A DNA stretch of 64,000 nucleotides, from the NCBI GenBank assembly GCA_963847615.1, contig CAWKAN010000024.1:45854-109853 (forward strand), in the 5' to 3' direction. Of this stretch, positions 25,978 through 35,605 are shown one piece after another (the first letter of the stretch is position 1; each line of letters opens with the position of its first letter). Source of the DNA: Palsa-883 sp963847615 (GTDB lineage: Bacteria; Pseudomonadota; Alphaproteobacteria; Acetobacterales; Acetobacteraceae). The translations under genes were made by a program, and so were the position numbers. Below the pieces are notes generated by a model that saw only the letters and a program-made list of their open reading frames with translations, was not told the DNA's origin and did no database searches.

Positions 25978-26682
25978 CTACGGCATCGACGCCAGCAACC
26001 GTCCCAGCCCCGGCAGCGGCGCCTCGATCCGCATGACCCGGAACATCGCCCACAGCGCCGCCTGGTTGGAGGTAATCACCGGCTTGCCGAACGCGCGCTC
26101 CCACTCCGGCACATGCGCCATGGTCGGAAAATTCCCGCCCGGCACCACGAACACCTCGATCTCCGCCCGATCGATCCGGCGGAACGCGTCGCGCGCATTG
26201 TCCGGCCCCAGCTTGCCGATCATATACGCGTCCGTCGCGCCAAAACTGTGCAGCGCCAACACCTGCAGCCCGAACTTCGTTGCGTAATACCGCCCGGCCC
26301 GCTCGATCACCTCCTGCGAATACGGCGAGACCAGCGCAATCCGCGAGGCTCCCAGCGCCCGCACCGCCTGCCCGATCGCCTGCGCCGAGGTCACCGCCGG
26401 CACCCCCGCCGCCGCGCTCATCCGCCGCACCACATCCGCATCGTAATCATCGGCGAACAGGCTGGCCGAGGTCTGCGCCAGGCTGACCACCTCAACCTTC
26501 GCGGTCCCCAGCAGCCGCGCCTGGTAATCCACCTCCGCATCGATACTCGGCGCGAACGGCGTCCCGCCGCTGCTCTTCAACCGCCCGACATGCGCCTGGT
26601 ACTCCGCCGGCAACAGGCGATTATACTCGATCTCCACGGTGGTATTGGTTGACGGAATCAGAACGCCAAAATGCCGCGGCAT
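25978..26682 (-). CDS. Asp/Glu racemase superfamily protein (maleate isomerase / arylmalonate decarboxylase-like) without cysteine
   Basis: A 234-residue protein: RHFGVLIPSTNTTVEIEYNR at the start, SLAQTSAS near residue 80, VPAVTSAQAIGQAVRALG, RIALVSPYSQEVIERAG and VPGGNFPTMAHVPEWERAFG, the layout of maleate cis-trans isomerases. The family uses one or two Cys residues as acid/base or nucleophile. Here the CTS position reads QTS, the second reads PGGNF, and I find no Cys in the whole protein. It may be a non-catalytic or differently acting member. The start is the ATG after an AAAGG ribosome site. The gene converges with the hydroxylase gene. Confidence 0.8.
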   Translation of the reverse strand: MPRHFGVLIPSTNTTVEIEYNRLLPAEYQAHVGRLKSSGGTPFAPSIDAEVDYQARLLGTAKVEVVSLAQTSASLFADDYDADVVRRMSAAAGVPAVTSAQAIGQAVRALGASRIALVSPYSQEVIERAGRYYATKFGLQVLALHSFGATDAYMIGKLGPDNARDAFRRIDRAEIEVFVVPGGNFPTMAHVPEWERAFGKPVITSNQAALWAMFRVMRIEAPLPGLGRLLASMP

Positions 26683-26920
26683 GACCAAATCCTTTCAGCT
26701 TTCTCCCCACCCAGCATGCACCGCACGCCAGCGAACCTCCAGCCCCAGCTTTCAGCGACCAACCGGCGCGGCTGACAGCACTCGGCGCCATTGCCCCGTC
26801 CACCAGCGCGCCAGCGACACCGGAAACGGCGAAGCACCGACCGCCCGGACCGGGCTACCGGGCCTCCCTTGAGCCCGCCCGCCCCACCAAGCACACTCGC
26901 CCCCACCCAACGAGGTGCCC

Positions 26921-28942
26921 ATGACCAACGCCATCACGCTCACCATCACCGACCGCCGCCCGTTCGCCGAGGGCATCGCCTTCGGCACCACCGGCGCCTA
27001 CCAGCGCCTCACCGGCCGCGCCCATTTCGCGGTCGATCCGCTGGCGCCGGCCAACGCCTGGGTCGTCGACCTCGACAAGGCCCCGCGCGACGCCACCGGC
27101 AAGGTGCGTTTCGCCGCCGATATCATGCTGCTGACCCCGGCCGATCCCGCACGCGGCAACCGCCGGCTGTTCTACGACTACGGCAACCGCGGCCACAAAC
27201 GCATGCTGCAATTCTTCAATGACGCCGTGCCCAGCAACGACCCGCTCACGCCAGCGCACGCCGGCAACGGCTTCCTGATGCGCCGCGGCTACACGGTGGC
27301 CTGGTGCGCCTGGGAGGGCGACCTGCTGCCGGGCGACGGCCGCGCCATCCTCGACCTCCCCGTCGCCACCGATGGCGACCAGCCGATCACCGGCAAGGTC
27401 CGCGTCGAATACATCCTCGATCAGCCCGGCGTCACCACCCTGCCGCTCAGCGGCAAGGCCGCCGCGCATTGCTACCCCACCGTCTCGCGCGACACGCGCC
27501 AGGCCAGCCTGACCCGCCGGCGCTACCCCTACGACACGCGCATCCCCGTCCCGCCGGACGCCTGGTGCTTCGCCCGCATCGAGGGCGGCCGCGGCGGCGA
27601 GACCGGCGAGGCCGAACGCGCCCTGGTCCCCTCCGACAGCCACATCCACATCCCGACCGGATTCGAAACAGGCTGGATCTACGAACTGGTCTACACCGCC
27701 AGGGACCCGTTGGTGCACGGCCTCGGCCACGTCGCGGTGCGCGACTTCATCAGCTGCCTGAAACACGGCACCGCAGACGCCGCCGGCCAGCCCAACCCAA
27801 CGCCCGGCATCGCGAAAGCCTATGCCTGGGGCCGCTCGCAGACCGGCCGCTGCCTGCGCGACTTCGTCTACCGCGGCTGCAACGCCGACGCCGCCGGAAG
27901 GCGCGTGTTCGACGGCATCCTGCCGCACGTCGCCGGCGCCGGTCGCAAATGGCTGAACCACCGCTTCGCCAGTCCGATCGTCTCCGGCGGCCAATACTAC
28001 GAGGACCACTTCAACCCCGCCGACAGCTTCCCGTTCTCCTACGCCTGGTCCACCGACCATCTCACCGGCCAACGCGACGCCATCCTCAAGCGCCCGGAAA
28101 CCGATCCGCTGGTGATCCATACGCAGACCGGCACGGAATACTGGGCCCGCCGAGGCTCGCTCGTGCACACCGATACGCAGGGCAACAACCTGGCGCAACC
28201 CGAGACGGTACGCGTCTACTGCTGGTCCAGCTCGCAGCATTTCGCCGACCCGCAGGCCAAGCCGCCTTCGCGCGGCCCGGCGCAGCAGAATTTCTCCAAC
28301 GTCGTTGCCACTTCGATGCTGTTCCGCGCCATGCTCGACGCGATGGACCGCTGGGCCAGCGACGGCACGCCGCCGCCCGCCAGCCGCATCCCCAGCCGCG
28401 CCGACGCCACGCTGGTCAGCCACGCCACCTGGGCGCGCCAGTTCCCCGCGATCCCCGGCACCATGACCCCGCGCGGCGCCACCGAACTGCCGCTGCTGGA
28501 TTTCGGCCCGCGCGTCGAACAGGGCATCCTCGACACCGAGCCCCCCGAGCTGGTCCAGGGCAAGACCTATGTCGTCGGCGTGCCCGCGGTCGATGCCGAC
28601 GGCAACGACATCCCGGGCGTGCGCGCGCCGATGGTCGCCGCCCCGCTCGGCACCTACACCGGCTGGAACCCCCGCGCGCGCGGCTTCGGCCACGGCGCGC
28701 AATACCGTTTCGAGGGCAGCTACATCCCGTTCCCCGAAACGCCGCAGGAACGCGCCGAGACGCGCGACCCACGCAAATCGGTGCTGGAACGTTATCCCGA
28801 CAAGCAAGCCTACCGCGCCGCGATCGTCGCCGCCGCGCGGGAGCTGGTCGCCCAGGGCCTGATGCTGGAGGAAGACGTCGAACGCTGCGCCGCCGCCGCC
28901 GCCGACTGGGGCCGGCCGCGCCACGCGGTCACCCTGCCCTAG
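26921..28942 (+). CDS. Large alpha/beta hydrolase-domain protein (PF20091 type)
   Basis: A 673-residue protein with clean frame and GAGG ribosome site. It begins ITDRRPFAEGIAFGTTGAYQ and has RRLFYDYGNRGHKRMLQFF and GFLMRRGYTVAWCAWEGDLL. The probable nucleophile region is YAWGRSQTGRCLRDFVYRG near residue 310 (GRSQTG as nucleophile elbow), followed by HRFASP and DPLVIHTQTGTEYW. This matches the uncharacterised alpha/beta hydrolase domain found in alphaproteobacterial catabolic clusters. No signal peptide is seen, so it is cytoplasmic. It would cleave an ester, lactone or C-C bond; the substrate is unknown. Confidence 0.8.
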   Translation: MTNAITLTITDRRPFAEGIAFGTTGAYQRLTGRAHFAVDPLAPANAWVVDLDKAPRDATGKVRFAADIMLLTPADPARGNRRLFYDYGNRGHKRMLQFFNDAVPSNDPLTPAHAGNGFLMRRGYTVAWCAWEGDLLPGDGRAILDLPVATDGDQPITGKVRVEYILDQPGVTTLPLSGKAAAHCYPTVSRDTRQASLTRRRYPYDTRIPVPPDAWCFARIEGGRGGETGEAERALVPSDSHIHIPTGFETGWIYELVYTARDPLVHGLGHVAVRDFISCLKHGTADAAGQPNPTPGIAKAYAWGRSQTGRCLRDFVYRGCNADAAGRRVFDGILPHVAGAGRKWLNHRFASPIVSGGQYYEDHFNPADSFPFSYAWSTDHLTGQRDAILKRPETDPLVIHTQTGTEYWARRGSLVHTDTQGNNLAQPETVRVYCWSSSQHFADPQAKPPSRGPAQQNFSNVVATSMLFRAMLDAMDRWASDGTPPPASRIPSRADATLVSHATWARQFPAIPGTMTPRGATELPLLDFGPRVEQGILDTEPPELVQGKTYVVGVPAVDADGNDIPGVRAPMVAAPLGTYTGWNPRARGFGHGAQYRFEGSYIPFPETPQERAETRDPRKSVLERYPDKQAYRAAIVAAARELVAQGLMLEEDVERCAAAAADWGRPRHAVTLP

Positions 28943-29059
28943 AGCGTGGTCGCTTCAGGCGGAATCGTCATGCAGCGTGAATCACGCGACAAAACAAAAA
29001 GCTGGAGGGGGATGACTTCGCCGATCAGCAGTCATCCCACTCCAGCGCCAGAGGCCACC

Positions 29060-30844
29060 ATGCCCGACACCGCGCGCCTGTTCACCGCCGCCCGCCCCCG
29101 CCGCCCCAACGTCATGGCGCACCGGCACGTGGTGGTGTCCGGGCATTATTGGGCCTCGCAGGCCGGGTTGCAGATCCTAGAAGCCGGCGGCAACGCGATC
29201 GATGCCGGCGTGGCGACGGGCCTGGCAATCGACGTGCTGGAGAGCCAGTTCGTCGGCTTCGGCGGCGTCGCACCGATCATGATCCACCTTGCCGAGGCCA
29301 ACGCGGTCGTCACCATCAACGGCGTCGGCCCCTGGCCGCGCGCCGCCAGCGCCGCATACTTCCGAGATCGTTACAACGGCCGCATCCCCGACGGACTGCT
29401 GCATACCGTCGTTCCCGCCGCGCCGGCCAACTGGATCGCCGCCCTGGCGCGCTACGGCACGATGTCTTTCGCCGACGTCGCGGCGGCGGCGATCCGTTTC
29501 GCCTGCGACGGATTTCCCACCTATCCGTTCTTCACCGAGATCATCGCCGCCAAGCAGGACGAGATCCGCGCCTGGCCAACCACCGCGGCGATCTTCCTGC
29601 CCGACGGACAGCCGCCGCGCGTCGGCGCCCGCTTCGTGCAGGCCGACCTGGCGCGCAGCCTGCAACACCTGGCCGACCAGGAACGCGCGCACGCCGGGGC
29701 CGGGCGCCTTGCCGGGCTGCGCGCCGCGCACGACGCGTTCTACCGCGGCGACATCGCCGCCGCGATCCTCCGCCACCAGCACGACAACGGCGGGCTGCTC
29801 GCCGCGGCCGACCTCGCCGACTTCCAGGCCAGTTTCGAACCGCCCTGCCGCACCCGCTTCGGCGATTTCGACGTCTACGGCTGCGGCGCCTGGTCGCAGG
29901 GACCGATGCTGCTGGAAGCGCTGAACATCCTGGAACCGATCGACCTCAAAACGACGGGCCACAACACCCCCGCCTATATCCACGCGGTGACCGAGGCGCT
30001 GAAGCTCGCCGCGGCGGACCGCGAGGCGTATTTCGGCGACCCGGACTTCGTCGCCGTGCCGCTCGACGTGTTGCTGTCGAAACCATACGCCGCGGCGCGG
30101 CGCGCGCTGATCGATCCGGCGCGCGCCTGGCCGGGAATGCCGCCGGCGGGCCAGGCCACCGACACCCCGCCGGCGCCCTGGCGGCCGGACCCGTCCGCCG
30201 CGCCGGCACCGAACGCGCCAGCCCCAGGCGCGCCAACCCCAGGCGCGGAAGCCGTGGAGACCGCCACCTCGTTCCTCTGCGTCGCCGACGCGCGCGGAAA
30301 TATCTTCGCCGCCACGCCGAGCGACGGCACGATCGGCGGGCCGGTGGTGCCGGGCACCGGCATCATGGTCTCGATGTGGGGCTCGCGCGGCTACACCGCC
30401 GAGGACCACCCCGGCAAGGTCGGTCCCGGCCGCCGCCCGCGCATGTCGGCCAACCCCGCGCTGGCGATCAAACCGGGGGCCTGCGTGCTGCCGTTCGGCT
30501 CGCCGGGCAGCGAGGTGCTGGGCCAGGCGATGCTGCAGGCGTTCCTCAACATCGCGGTGTTCGACATGGACCCGCAATCGGCGGTCGAGGCGCCGCGCTT
30601 CGCCAGTTATTCCTGGCCCGAATCGGCCCTGCCGCACGCCTACCGCCCCGGCCAGCTCAACCTGGAAGCGGATCTCGGCGCCGCGACCGGCGCGGCGCTC
30701 GCCGCGCTGGGCCACCAGATCGAATGGTGGCCGGAACGGAAATACGCGGCCGGATCGGTCTGCGCGATCCTGTGCGACCTCGCAACGGGGGTGCAATGGG
30801 CCGGCGCCGATCCACGGCGCACGGCCTATGCGGTCGGCTGGTAG
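29060..30844 (+). CDS. Gamma-glutamyltransferase-like protein (N-terminal-nucleophile hydrolase)
   Basis: A 594-residue protein of the gamma-glutamyltransferase family. The heavy-chain region has GGNAIDAGVATGLAIDVLES, FVGFGGVAPIMIHL and GAWSQGPMLLEALNILE. The expected autocleavage nucleophile is Thr403 in VETATSFLCVAD, followed by GPGRRPRMSANPALAIK and PFGSPGSEVLGQAMLQAFLN. There is no convincing signal peptide, unlike periplasmic GGT, so it resembles the cytoplasmic acylase/oxamate-hydrolase-like branch. A proline/alanine-rich linker (about residues 370-398) precedes the cleavage site and is longer than usual. The ATG with a GAGG site is chosen over an earlier in-frame start. Confidence 0.82.
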   Translation: MPDTARLFTAARPRRPNVMAHRHVVVSGHYWASQAGLQILEAGGNAIDAGVATGLAIDVLESQFVGFGGVAPIMIHLAEANAVVTINGVGPWPRAASAAYFRDRYNGRIPDGLLHTVVPAAPANWIAALARYGTMSFADVAAAAIRFACDGFPTYPFFTEIIAAKQDEIRAWPTTAAIFLPDGQPPRVGARFVQADLARSLQHLADQERAHAGAGRLAGLRAAHDAFYRGDIAAAILRHQHDNGGLLAAADLADFQASFEPPCRTRFGDFDVYGCGAWSQGPMLLEALNILEPIDLKTTGHNTPAYIHAVTEALKLAAADREAYFGDPDFVAVPLDVLLSKPYAAARRALIDPARAWPGMPPAGQATDTPPAPWRPDPSAAPAPNAPAPGAPTPGAEAVETATSFLCVADARGNIFAATPSDGTIGGPVVPGTGIMVSMWGSRGYTAEDHPGKVGPGRRPRMSANPALAIKPGACVLPFGSPGSEVLGQAMLQAFLNIAVFDMDPQSAVEAPRFASYSWPESALPHAYRPGQLNLEADLGAATGAALAALGHQIEWWPERKYAAGSVCAILCDLATGVQWAGADPRRTAYAVGW

Positions 30845-30982
30845 GCCGGCAGCCCACCGGCCGCGCGCGCAACACGCGTTCATCGCATCGCGCCATGCCG
30901 TCCCCCTCCCCTTGTGGCCCTGGCGTGATGGCTGCATACGCCATGCGCAGTCGGCTGGCGCAATCGTCGCGCCGCGGGAGAT

Positions 30983-31168
30983 ATGCCAGTGCTCCAGTCC
31001 CCAGCGCTTCAGTCCGTTGTCGGCATCGCGATCGGTCTCGCCGTCGGCGCCGTCTGCCGCTGGTTCGATATTCCCTGCCCCGCCCCGCCGCGGGTCATCG
31101 GCGCGGTCATCGTGATCGCCATGACGCTCGGCTTCGTCGTCAGCGGCCGGATCGGTACGGCACCATGA
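30983..31168 (+). CDS. XapX-domain membrane protein (first of a pair)
   Basis: A 61-residue protein with two hydrophobic segments (VVGIAIGLAVGAVCRWF and VIGAVIVIAMTLGFVV) separated by the CPAPP turn that marks XapX-domain proteins. Function unknown; integral inner-membrane. Its stop overlaps the start of a second XapX gene as ATGA, so the two are coupled. Such small proteins often accompany transport or xanthine-related genes; here the following gene is a Tat-exported flavoprotein. Confidence 0.75.
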   Translation: MPVLQSPALQSVVGIAIGLAVGAVCRWFDIPCPAPPRVIGAVIVIAMTLGFVVSGRIGTAP

Positions 31169-31362
31169 AATCCGCCGTCGGCATCGTCGTCGCGTTTGCG
31201 CTGGGCTTCGCATGCCGTCACTTCGGCATCCCGTCGCCCGCCCCGCCGGCGCTCACCGGCGCCCTGCTCGTGCTGGCGATGACGCTCGGCTATACCGCAA
31301 CGGATCGGCTCCTTGCGGCGCGGGCCCAGCGTGGCCGCGGCACCGATCGTTGCACTGACTGA
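31165..31362 (+). CDS. XapX-domain membrane protein (second of a pair)
   Basis: A 65-residue paralogue of the preceding protein: SAVGIVVAFALGFACRHFGI, then SPAPPALTGALLVLAMTLGY, with the same SPAPP turn, and a charged C-terminal tail. The four-base overlap fixes the start. Tandem duplication with divergence is the simple reading; a heterodimeric membrane protein is possible. Confidence 0.72.
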   Translation: MKSAVGIVVAFALGFACRHFGIPSPAPPALTGALLVLAMTLGYTATDRLLAARAQRGRGTDRCTD

Positions 31363-31438
31363 GCTTCACTGGCCGCCGGCACCCCACCGTCATGGCCGAA
31401 CCAAACCCCATGACGGACCAAGGTCCGGGAGCGTCGAG

Positions 31439-33193
31439 ATGGCTGACAAACCGGATTATTCGCGTCGGGACCTGGTGCTGAACGCCACCGGCACGCTTGC
31501 CGCGCCCGGTCTCGCCTGGGCCCAGCCGGCCGCGCCCCCGGCCCGATGGGAGAGCGAGGCGGATGTGGTGGTGATCGGCGCCGGCGCCATGGGGCTGCCG
31601 GCGGCGATCGTGGCGCGCGAGGCCGGCGCCTCGGTCATCGTGGTCGAGGCGGAGCAGGACATCGGCGGCCACGCGATCACCAGCGGCGGCAATGTTCCGC
31701 TCGGCGGCGGCACCAGCGCGCAGCAGCGCCACGGGATCGTCGACTCGCCCGACCTGCTGTTCCGCGACCTCACCGATTGGTCCGTGGTCGAACCCAACGG
31801 CTTTCCCGACTACCGCTACAACGACCGTGAGATCGTCCGCGCCTTCGCTGACCACAGCGCCGCCACCTACGAGTGGCTGGTCGCGCATGGCGTGATCTTC
31901 ATCGACAAGGCGCCGGACTCCTGGGGCGGCAACGCGGTCGGCAACTCGGCCCCGCGCGAGATGCACGCCGCCGTCATGGGCTGGCCCATGGTGCAGACCG
32001 GCAAACCGGCCGATCCCGCGGTGCAGGCGACCACGTCCTCGGGCAACGGGCTGATGCGCCCGCTGGAGGTCGCGGCCAGGCAGGCCGGCGTGCAGATCCT
32101 GTGCGAGCACAGAATGGTCGCGCTGTATCGCCAGGCGCCGCATGCGGGCGCTGTGCTCGGCATCGCGGTCGAGCACAACGGCGCGCGGCTGGCCATCCGC
32201 GCGCGCAAGGCGGTGATCGTCGCCACCGGCGGTTCGACCGGCAACGTGAATTTCCGCCGCATGGCCGATCCACGCCTGACCGAGGAATATTGCGGCTTGT
32301 CCGGCATGCCGTGGTCGGACCAGGACGCCAGCGGCGAGCTGGCAGCCATGGCGATCGGCGCCTCGCTCTGGGGCTTCTACAATCAGACCGGCGAGTTCGG
32401 CTTCGCCCTGACCAAGCCCGGCGCCATCGGCTGCCAGTACGGCTACCAGAACCTGCGCTGGATGCCCGGCAGTGCGGTGTTCGAGCGTGCCCGGGCCACC
32501 GGACTGCGGGTGCAGGACTGGCAGGACGCGATCATGGTCAACATGCTGGGACAGCGGTTCTACGACGAGACCGGCCCGGGGTTCACCACCAACAACTACA
32601 ATTCGATCAATCCGTACACGCAAGGCAGCTATCTCAACGCGAAGCACGTCACCTACCAGGCGAACAACTGGCTCAACGCCGCGCTGGCCGGGATCGGCGA
32701 CGGACATAACGGCGGCGGTCCGATCTGGGCGATCTTCGATGCGGACGCGGTGCGGCGGGAAAACTGGCAGCCCGAGCCGCCGAACGTCGATTTTGCCCGC
32801 GGGTTCTGCTTCCGCGCCGACACAATGGGTGATCTCGCCCGCAAGATCGAGATGCCGTACCAGCGCGTGAAGATGCCGCCAGACGCGCTGGAACGGACCG
32901 TGGCGCGTTACAATTCGTTCGTGGACTCCGGCACCGACGAGGATTTCGGCAAGCCGAAACCGCTGTACCGGATTGCCACGCCGCCGTTCTACGCCGCCTG
33001 GGCGACGCCGGTGATCCACGACACCCGCATGGGCCTGCGCATCAATGCGCACTGCCAGGTGCTGGATTTACACGGCCAGGTCATTCCGGGCCTCTATTGC
33101 GGTGGCGAATCGGCGGGCGGGTTCAGCCAGCACGGTCTGGCGCGTGCCACCTGCCAGGGTTTCATCGCCGGGCATCACGCGGTGGCGGGATAG
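31439..33193 (+). CDS. Tat-exported FAD-binding oxidoreductase (fumarate reductase / ketosteroid dehydrogenase flavoprotein type)
   Basis: A 584-residue flavoprotein. The N-terminus carries a twin-arginine signal (YSRRDLVLNATGTLAAPGLA, ending AWAQPA). The FAD dinucleotide fold ADVVVIGAGAMGLPAAIVAR begins near residue 42, with AITSGGNVPLGGG as the second FAD loop. ATGGSTGNVNFRRM lies in the middle and GLYCGGESAGGFSQHGLARA near the C-terminus, typical of the FAD_binding_2 family. It probably acts in the periplasm on a small unsaturated or hydroxylated substrate with an unknown electron partner; no cytochrome gene is adjacent. It follows the XapX pair by 76 bp. Confidence 0.85.
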   Translation: MADKPDYSRRDLVLNATGTLAAPGLAWAQPAAPPARWESEADVVVIGAGAMGLPAAIVAREAGASVIVVEAEQDIGGHAITSGGNVPLGGGTSAQQRHGIVDSPDLLFRDLTDWSVVEPNGFPDYRYNDREIVRAFADHSAATYEWLVAHGVIFIDKAPDSWGGNAVGNSAPREMHAAVMGWPMVQTGKPADPAVQATTSSGNGLMRPLEVAARQAGVQILCEHRMVALYRQAPHAGAVLGIAVEHNGARLAIRARKAVIVATGGSTGNVNFRRMADPRLTEEYCGLSGMPWSDQDASGELAAMAIGASLWGFYNQTGEFGFALTKPGAIGCQYGYQNLRWMPGSAVFERARATGLRVQDWQDAIMVNMLGQRFYDETGPGFTTNNYNSINPYTQGSYLNAKHVTYQANNWLNAALAGIGDGHNGGGPIWAIFDADAVRRENWQPEPPNVDFARGFCFRADTMGDLARKIEMPYQRVKMPPDALERTVARYNSFVDSGTDEDFGKPKPLYRIATPPFYAAWATPVIHDTRMGLRINAHCQVLDLHGQVIPGLYCGGESAGGFSQHGLARATCQGFIAGHHAVAG

Positions 33194-33283
33194 GCGGCGG
33201 TCGCACGCCGCGCGCCGATGGAACGAAACCCCGGCCGCCCCGCACTCGGGCAGGGCAATCGGGCGATCGGCGTTGCCGCACCC

Positions 33284-34312
33284 TCATGCCTCGCCGGTGT
33301 CCGGCGGCAACCCCAGCAGCAGGCGGCCATACGGCACCATCGCCGCATGCCGGCTGACCGTGTAGTGCGTCGAGATGGTCTGGATGTCGCGCACCAGCAT
33401 CTGCAACGCATCGCTGTCGTAGACCGTCCGCGCACCGTTGATCTCGACCAGGCGATCGACGCCCCGGCGCACCTCGTGCAGCGCGTAGGTGATGTCGCGG
33501 CGGTTGCGCAGGATGTCGGCCTCGGTGATCGGCCGGCCGCCGTGCAGCAGCGCCATGCTGGCGTCGCGCCGCGCGTGCAGCACCAGCGTGGCGACCTCGA
33601 TCGCGGCGGCTGCCTCGCCGAGCTGCGATTGCACGACCTCGGAGCCCGCCACCGGGCGCAGGCCGCGCGACAGCCTGGTGCGCAGCGCCACCGCGGTCAG
33701 CGCCAGGGCACGGCGACCCAGGGTGAAGCCCACCGGTGCCAGGGAGAACGGCACCAGGAAGCCGCGCGGCGCGCGCAACACGTCGTAGTCGGGATGCACA
33801 AGCGCGCCCGGCGTGGTGCCGTCGTACAGGTCGCGCAGCGCGACGGAGCGGTGCGCCGGAACGAACACGTCGCGCAGATGCAACGTCCGGCTGCCGGTGG
33901 CGCGCAGGCCGAGCACGTGCCAGTCGTCGATGATCTCGATCTCGCGCATCGGCACCAGCAGGTAGCGGGTGGCGAGGGCCTCGGCCGCATCGGGGCAGCG
34001 CGCGCCGATGATCGCCCATTGCGCGTGGCTGCTGCCCGAGGAAAACGGAAACCGCCCGGACAGGCGCCAGCCGCCGTCGGTGCGCCGCGCCGTCTCGCGC
34101 GGTGCCAGGCTGGAGGACGCGACGGCGCGCGGATCGTCGCCCCAGACATCGATCTGTGCCCGTTCCGGCATGCAACCGATGATCCATTGGTGCTCGCCCA
34201 GCACGGCATAGACCCAGGCGGAGGACGCGCAACCCTCGGCCAGCGTCTCGACGATGCGCGAGAACAGGCCGAACGAGGCCTGCTGGCCGCCGAACCGGCG
34301 CGGCTGCAACAC
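33284..34312 (-). CDS. Acyl-CoA dehydrogenase-like flavin oxidoreductase/monooxygenase (5' end uncertain)
   Basis: The 342 codons read as an acyl-CoA-dehydrogenase-fold protein of the HpaH/HsaA/DszC branch: ASSAWVYAVLGEHQWIIGCM, FPFSSGSSHAQWAIIG, WHVLGLRATGSRTLHLRDVF, and a C-terminal helical domain ending YTVSRHAAMVPYGRLLLGL. The annotated GTG is probably not the true start. Good family sequence (DVPPETIEDYHRAGLLRVL) continues upstream in frame for about 40 codons to near 34440, without a recognisable start codon. Either an unusual start is used or a base is wrong there. Function: two-component flavin hydroxylase or dehydrogenase; the reductase partner is not seen. Confidence 0.78.
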   Translation of the reverse strand: MLQPRRFGGQQASFGLFSRIVETLAEGCASSAWVYAVLGEHQWIIGCMPERAQIDVWGDDPRAVASSSLAPRETARRTDGGWRLSGRFPFSSGSSHAQWAIIGARCPDAAEALATRYLLVPMREIEIIDDWHVLGLRATGSRTLHLRDVFVPAHRSVALRDLYDGTTPGALVHPDYDVLRAPRGFLVPFSLAPVGFTLGRRALALTAVALRTRLSRGLRPVAGSEVVQSQLGEAAAAIEVATLVLHARRDASMALLHGGRPITEADILRNRRDITYALHEVRRGVDRLVEINGARTVYDSDALQMLVRDIQTISTHYTVSRHAAMVPYGRLLLGLPPDTGEA

Positions 34313-34697
34313 GCGCAGCAGGCCGGCCCGATGGTAGTCCTCGATCGTTTCAGGCGGAACGTCGCGCGCCGCGGTGGCGGCGGCCTCGCGCGCGGCGAGC
34401 GCCGGAACCAGCGCGCTGGCCTGGGCGAACAGCGCGTCCGAGTTCGTCGGGCGCGGCGGATGGCGGGTGGGCCAGCCTGGGTTTCCTTGTTCTCGGACGA
34501 TGTGGCGCGATGCTTCGACGCCGAGGCACCGGTGTCAAGCCGATGCAGATGACGGTCGTCTCGCTGCACAAACGTCCCCGCGTGGCGCGGTGCGGGGCGC
34601 AGGTCCAGGATTGTTCGCACCGATGAAAGGCGCGTCAGGATAAATCGGCAATGCTTTTTCGCTGGCCCGGCCACCCTCTCGCCGTCATGGCCGGACC

Positions 34698-35495
34698 CTA
34701 CCCGGCCGGCAAGGCGGCGAGGAAGCTGTCGATCAGCGCGTTGGTCTGCACGCTTTCATCAAGCTGCGGGAAATGGCCGGTGTCCGCGATGATCTCGATG
34801 CGGACTGACGGGATGCTGGCGCGCAGCATGTCGAGATAGGGCGTGGTCTGGCCCTTGCGCATGGGCCGCCGCTCGCGCTTTTCGTTGCTGTAGGTCGCTT
34901 GCAGCGCCATGACCGGCACGCGCAGGCTGGCCAGCGACTGCGCTAGGCGTCCGACGTCGTAGCGTTGCATGTCGGTCAACATCTTCTGCCCGATCGGCTG
35001 CGCCAGGCGCGCGGCGCGCGCGACGACCGCGGCGGCGACGGCCGGGTCGCTTTTGGCGGTGAACATGTCCCCGAACATGGCCCCGACCGTCGTTGCGTAG
35101 CCGTCCGGCGCGGCGAAGCGGGCCTGCAGGACGGCCTGCATGGCGGGGGCGAACTGGCTGCCGTTGACGAGGATGACGCCTGCGGTCTGGGCCGGCGCCT
35201 GCAACGCGGCCTCGGTGACGATCCGGCAGCCCATGCTGTGGCCGACCAGCACGGCAGGCGGCAAGTCCAAGGCCCGCATGAGCTCGGCCACGTCGGCGCC
35301 GTAACGTTCGATCGAGCACTCGGCTGGCGTGCCGGGCGTTGCCCCATGCCCGCGCAGGTCAACGGCGATGGTCTGGTGGCGCGGCGACAGATGCGCCACC
35401 TGCGCGGCCCAGTCGGTGTGCGCGCAGGCAAACCCGTGCACGAACACGAGCGGCGGCCGGCCCCGGCCGGTCACGACATGGTGGATGAGTGCCAT
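34698..35495 (-). CDS. Alpha/beta-fold hydrolase
   Basis: A 265-residue protein with the classic fold: LVFVHGFACAHTDW (oxyanion HG), DLRGHGATPG, nucleophile elbow VGHSMGCR with Ser87, a cap region (about 130-200), and the catalytic His in ADTGHFPQLDES near residue 247. ACAGGA precedes the ATG. It might be an esterase, lactonase or C-C hydrolase. Nearby flavoprotein oxidoreductases suggest a catabolic role. Its 3' end runs into a REP-like palindrome (CATGGCCGGACCCTACCCGG). Confidence 0.85.
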   Translation of the reverse strand: MALIHHVVTGRGRPPLVFVHGFACAHTDWAAQVAHLSPRHQTIAVDLRGHGATPGTPAECSIERYGADVAELMRALDLPPAVLVGHSMGCRIVTEAALQAPAQTAGVILVNGSQFAPAMQAVLQARFAAPDGYATTVGAMFGDMFTAKSDPAVAAAVVARAARLAQPIGQKMLTDMQRYDVGRLAQSLASLRVPVMALQATYSNEKRERRPMRKGQTTPYLDMLRASIPSVRIEIIADTGHFPQLDESVQTNALIDSFLAALPAG

Positions 35496-35605
35496 TTCCT
35501 GTCCCTTCGACGGATGCGCGGCCAGTCTGCCGCGGTTTGGCGGATGTGCCAGGTGTGCATCGCCCGAGATCCGCCGACCCTCGCCTGAAAGCGCGCGGGC
35601 TGGGG

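Noticed and set aside
26855..28924. 689-codon minus-strand open frame opposite the large hydrolase gene
   Set aside because: The plus-strand frame has recognisable hydrolase motifs; the minus frame is low-complexity.
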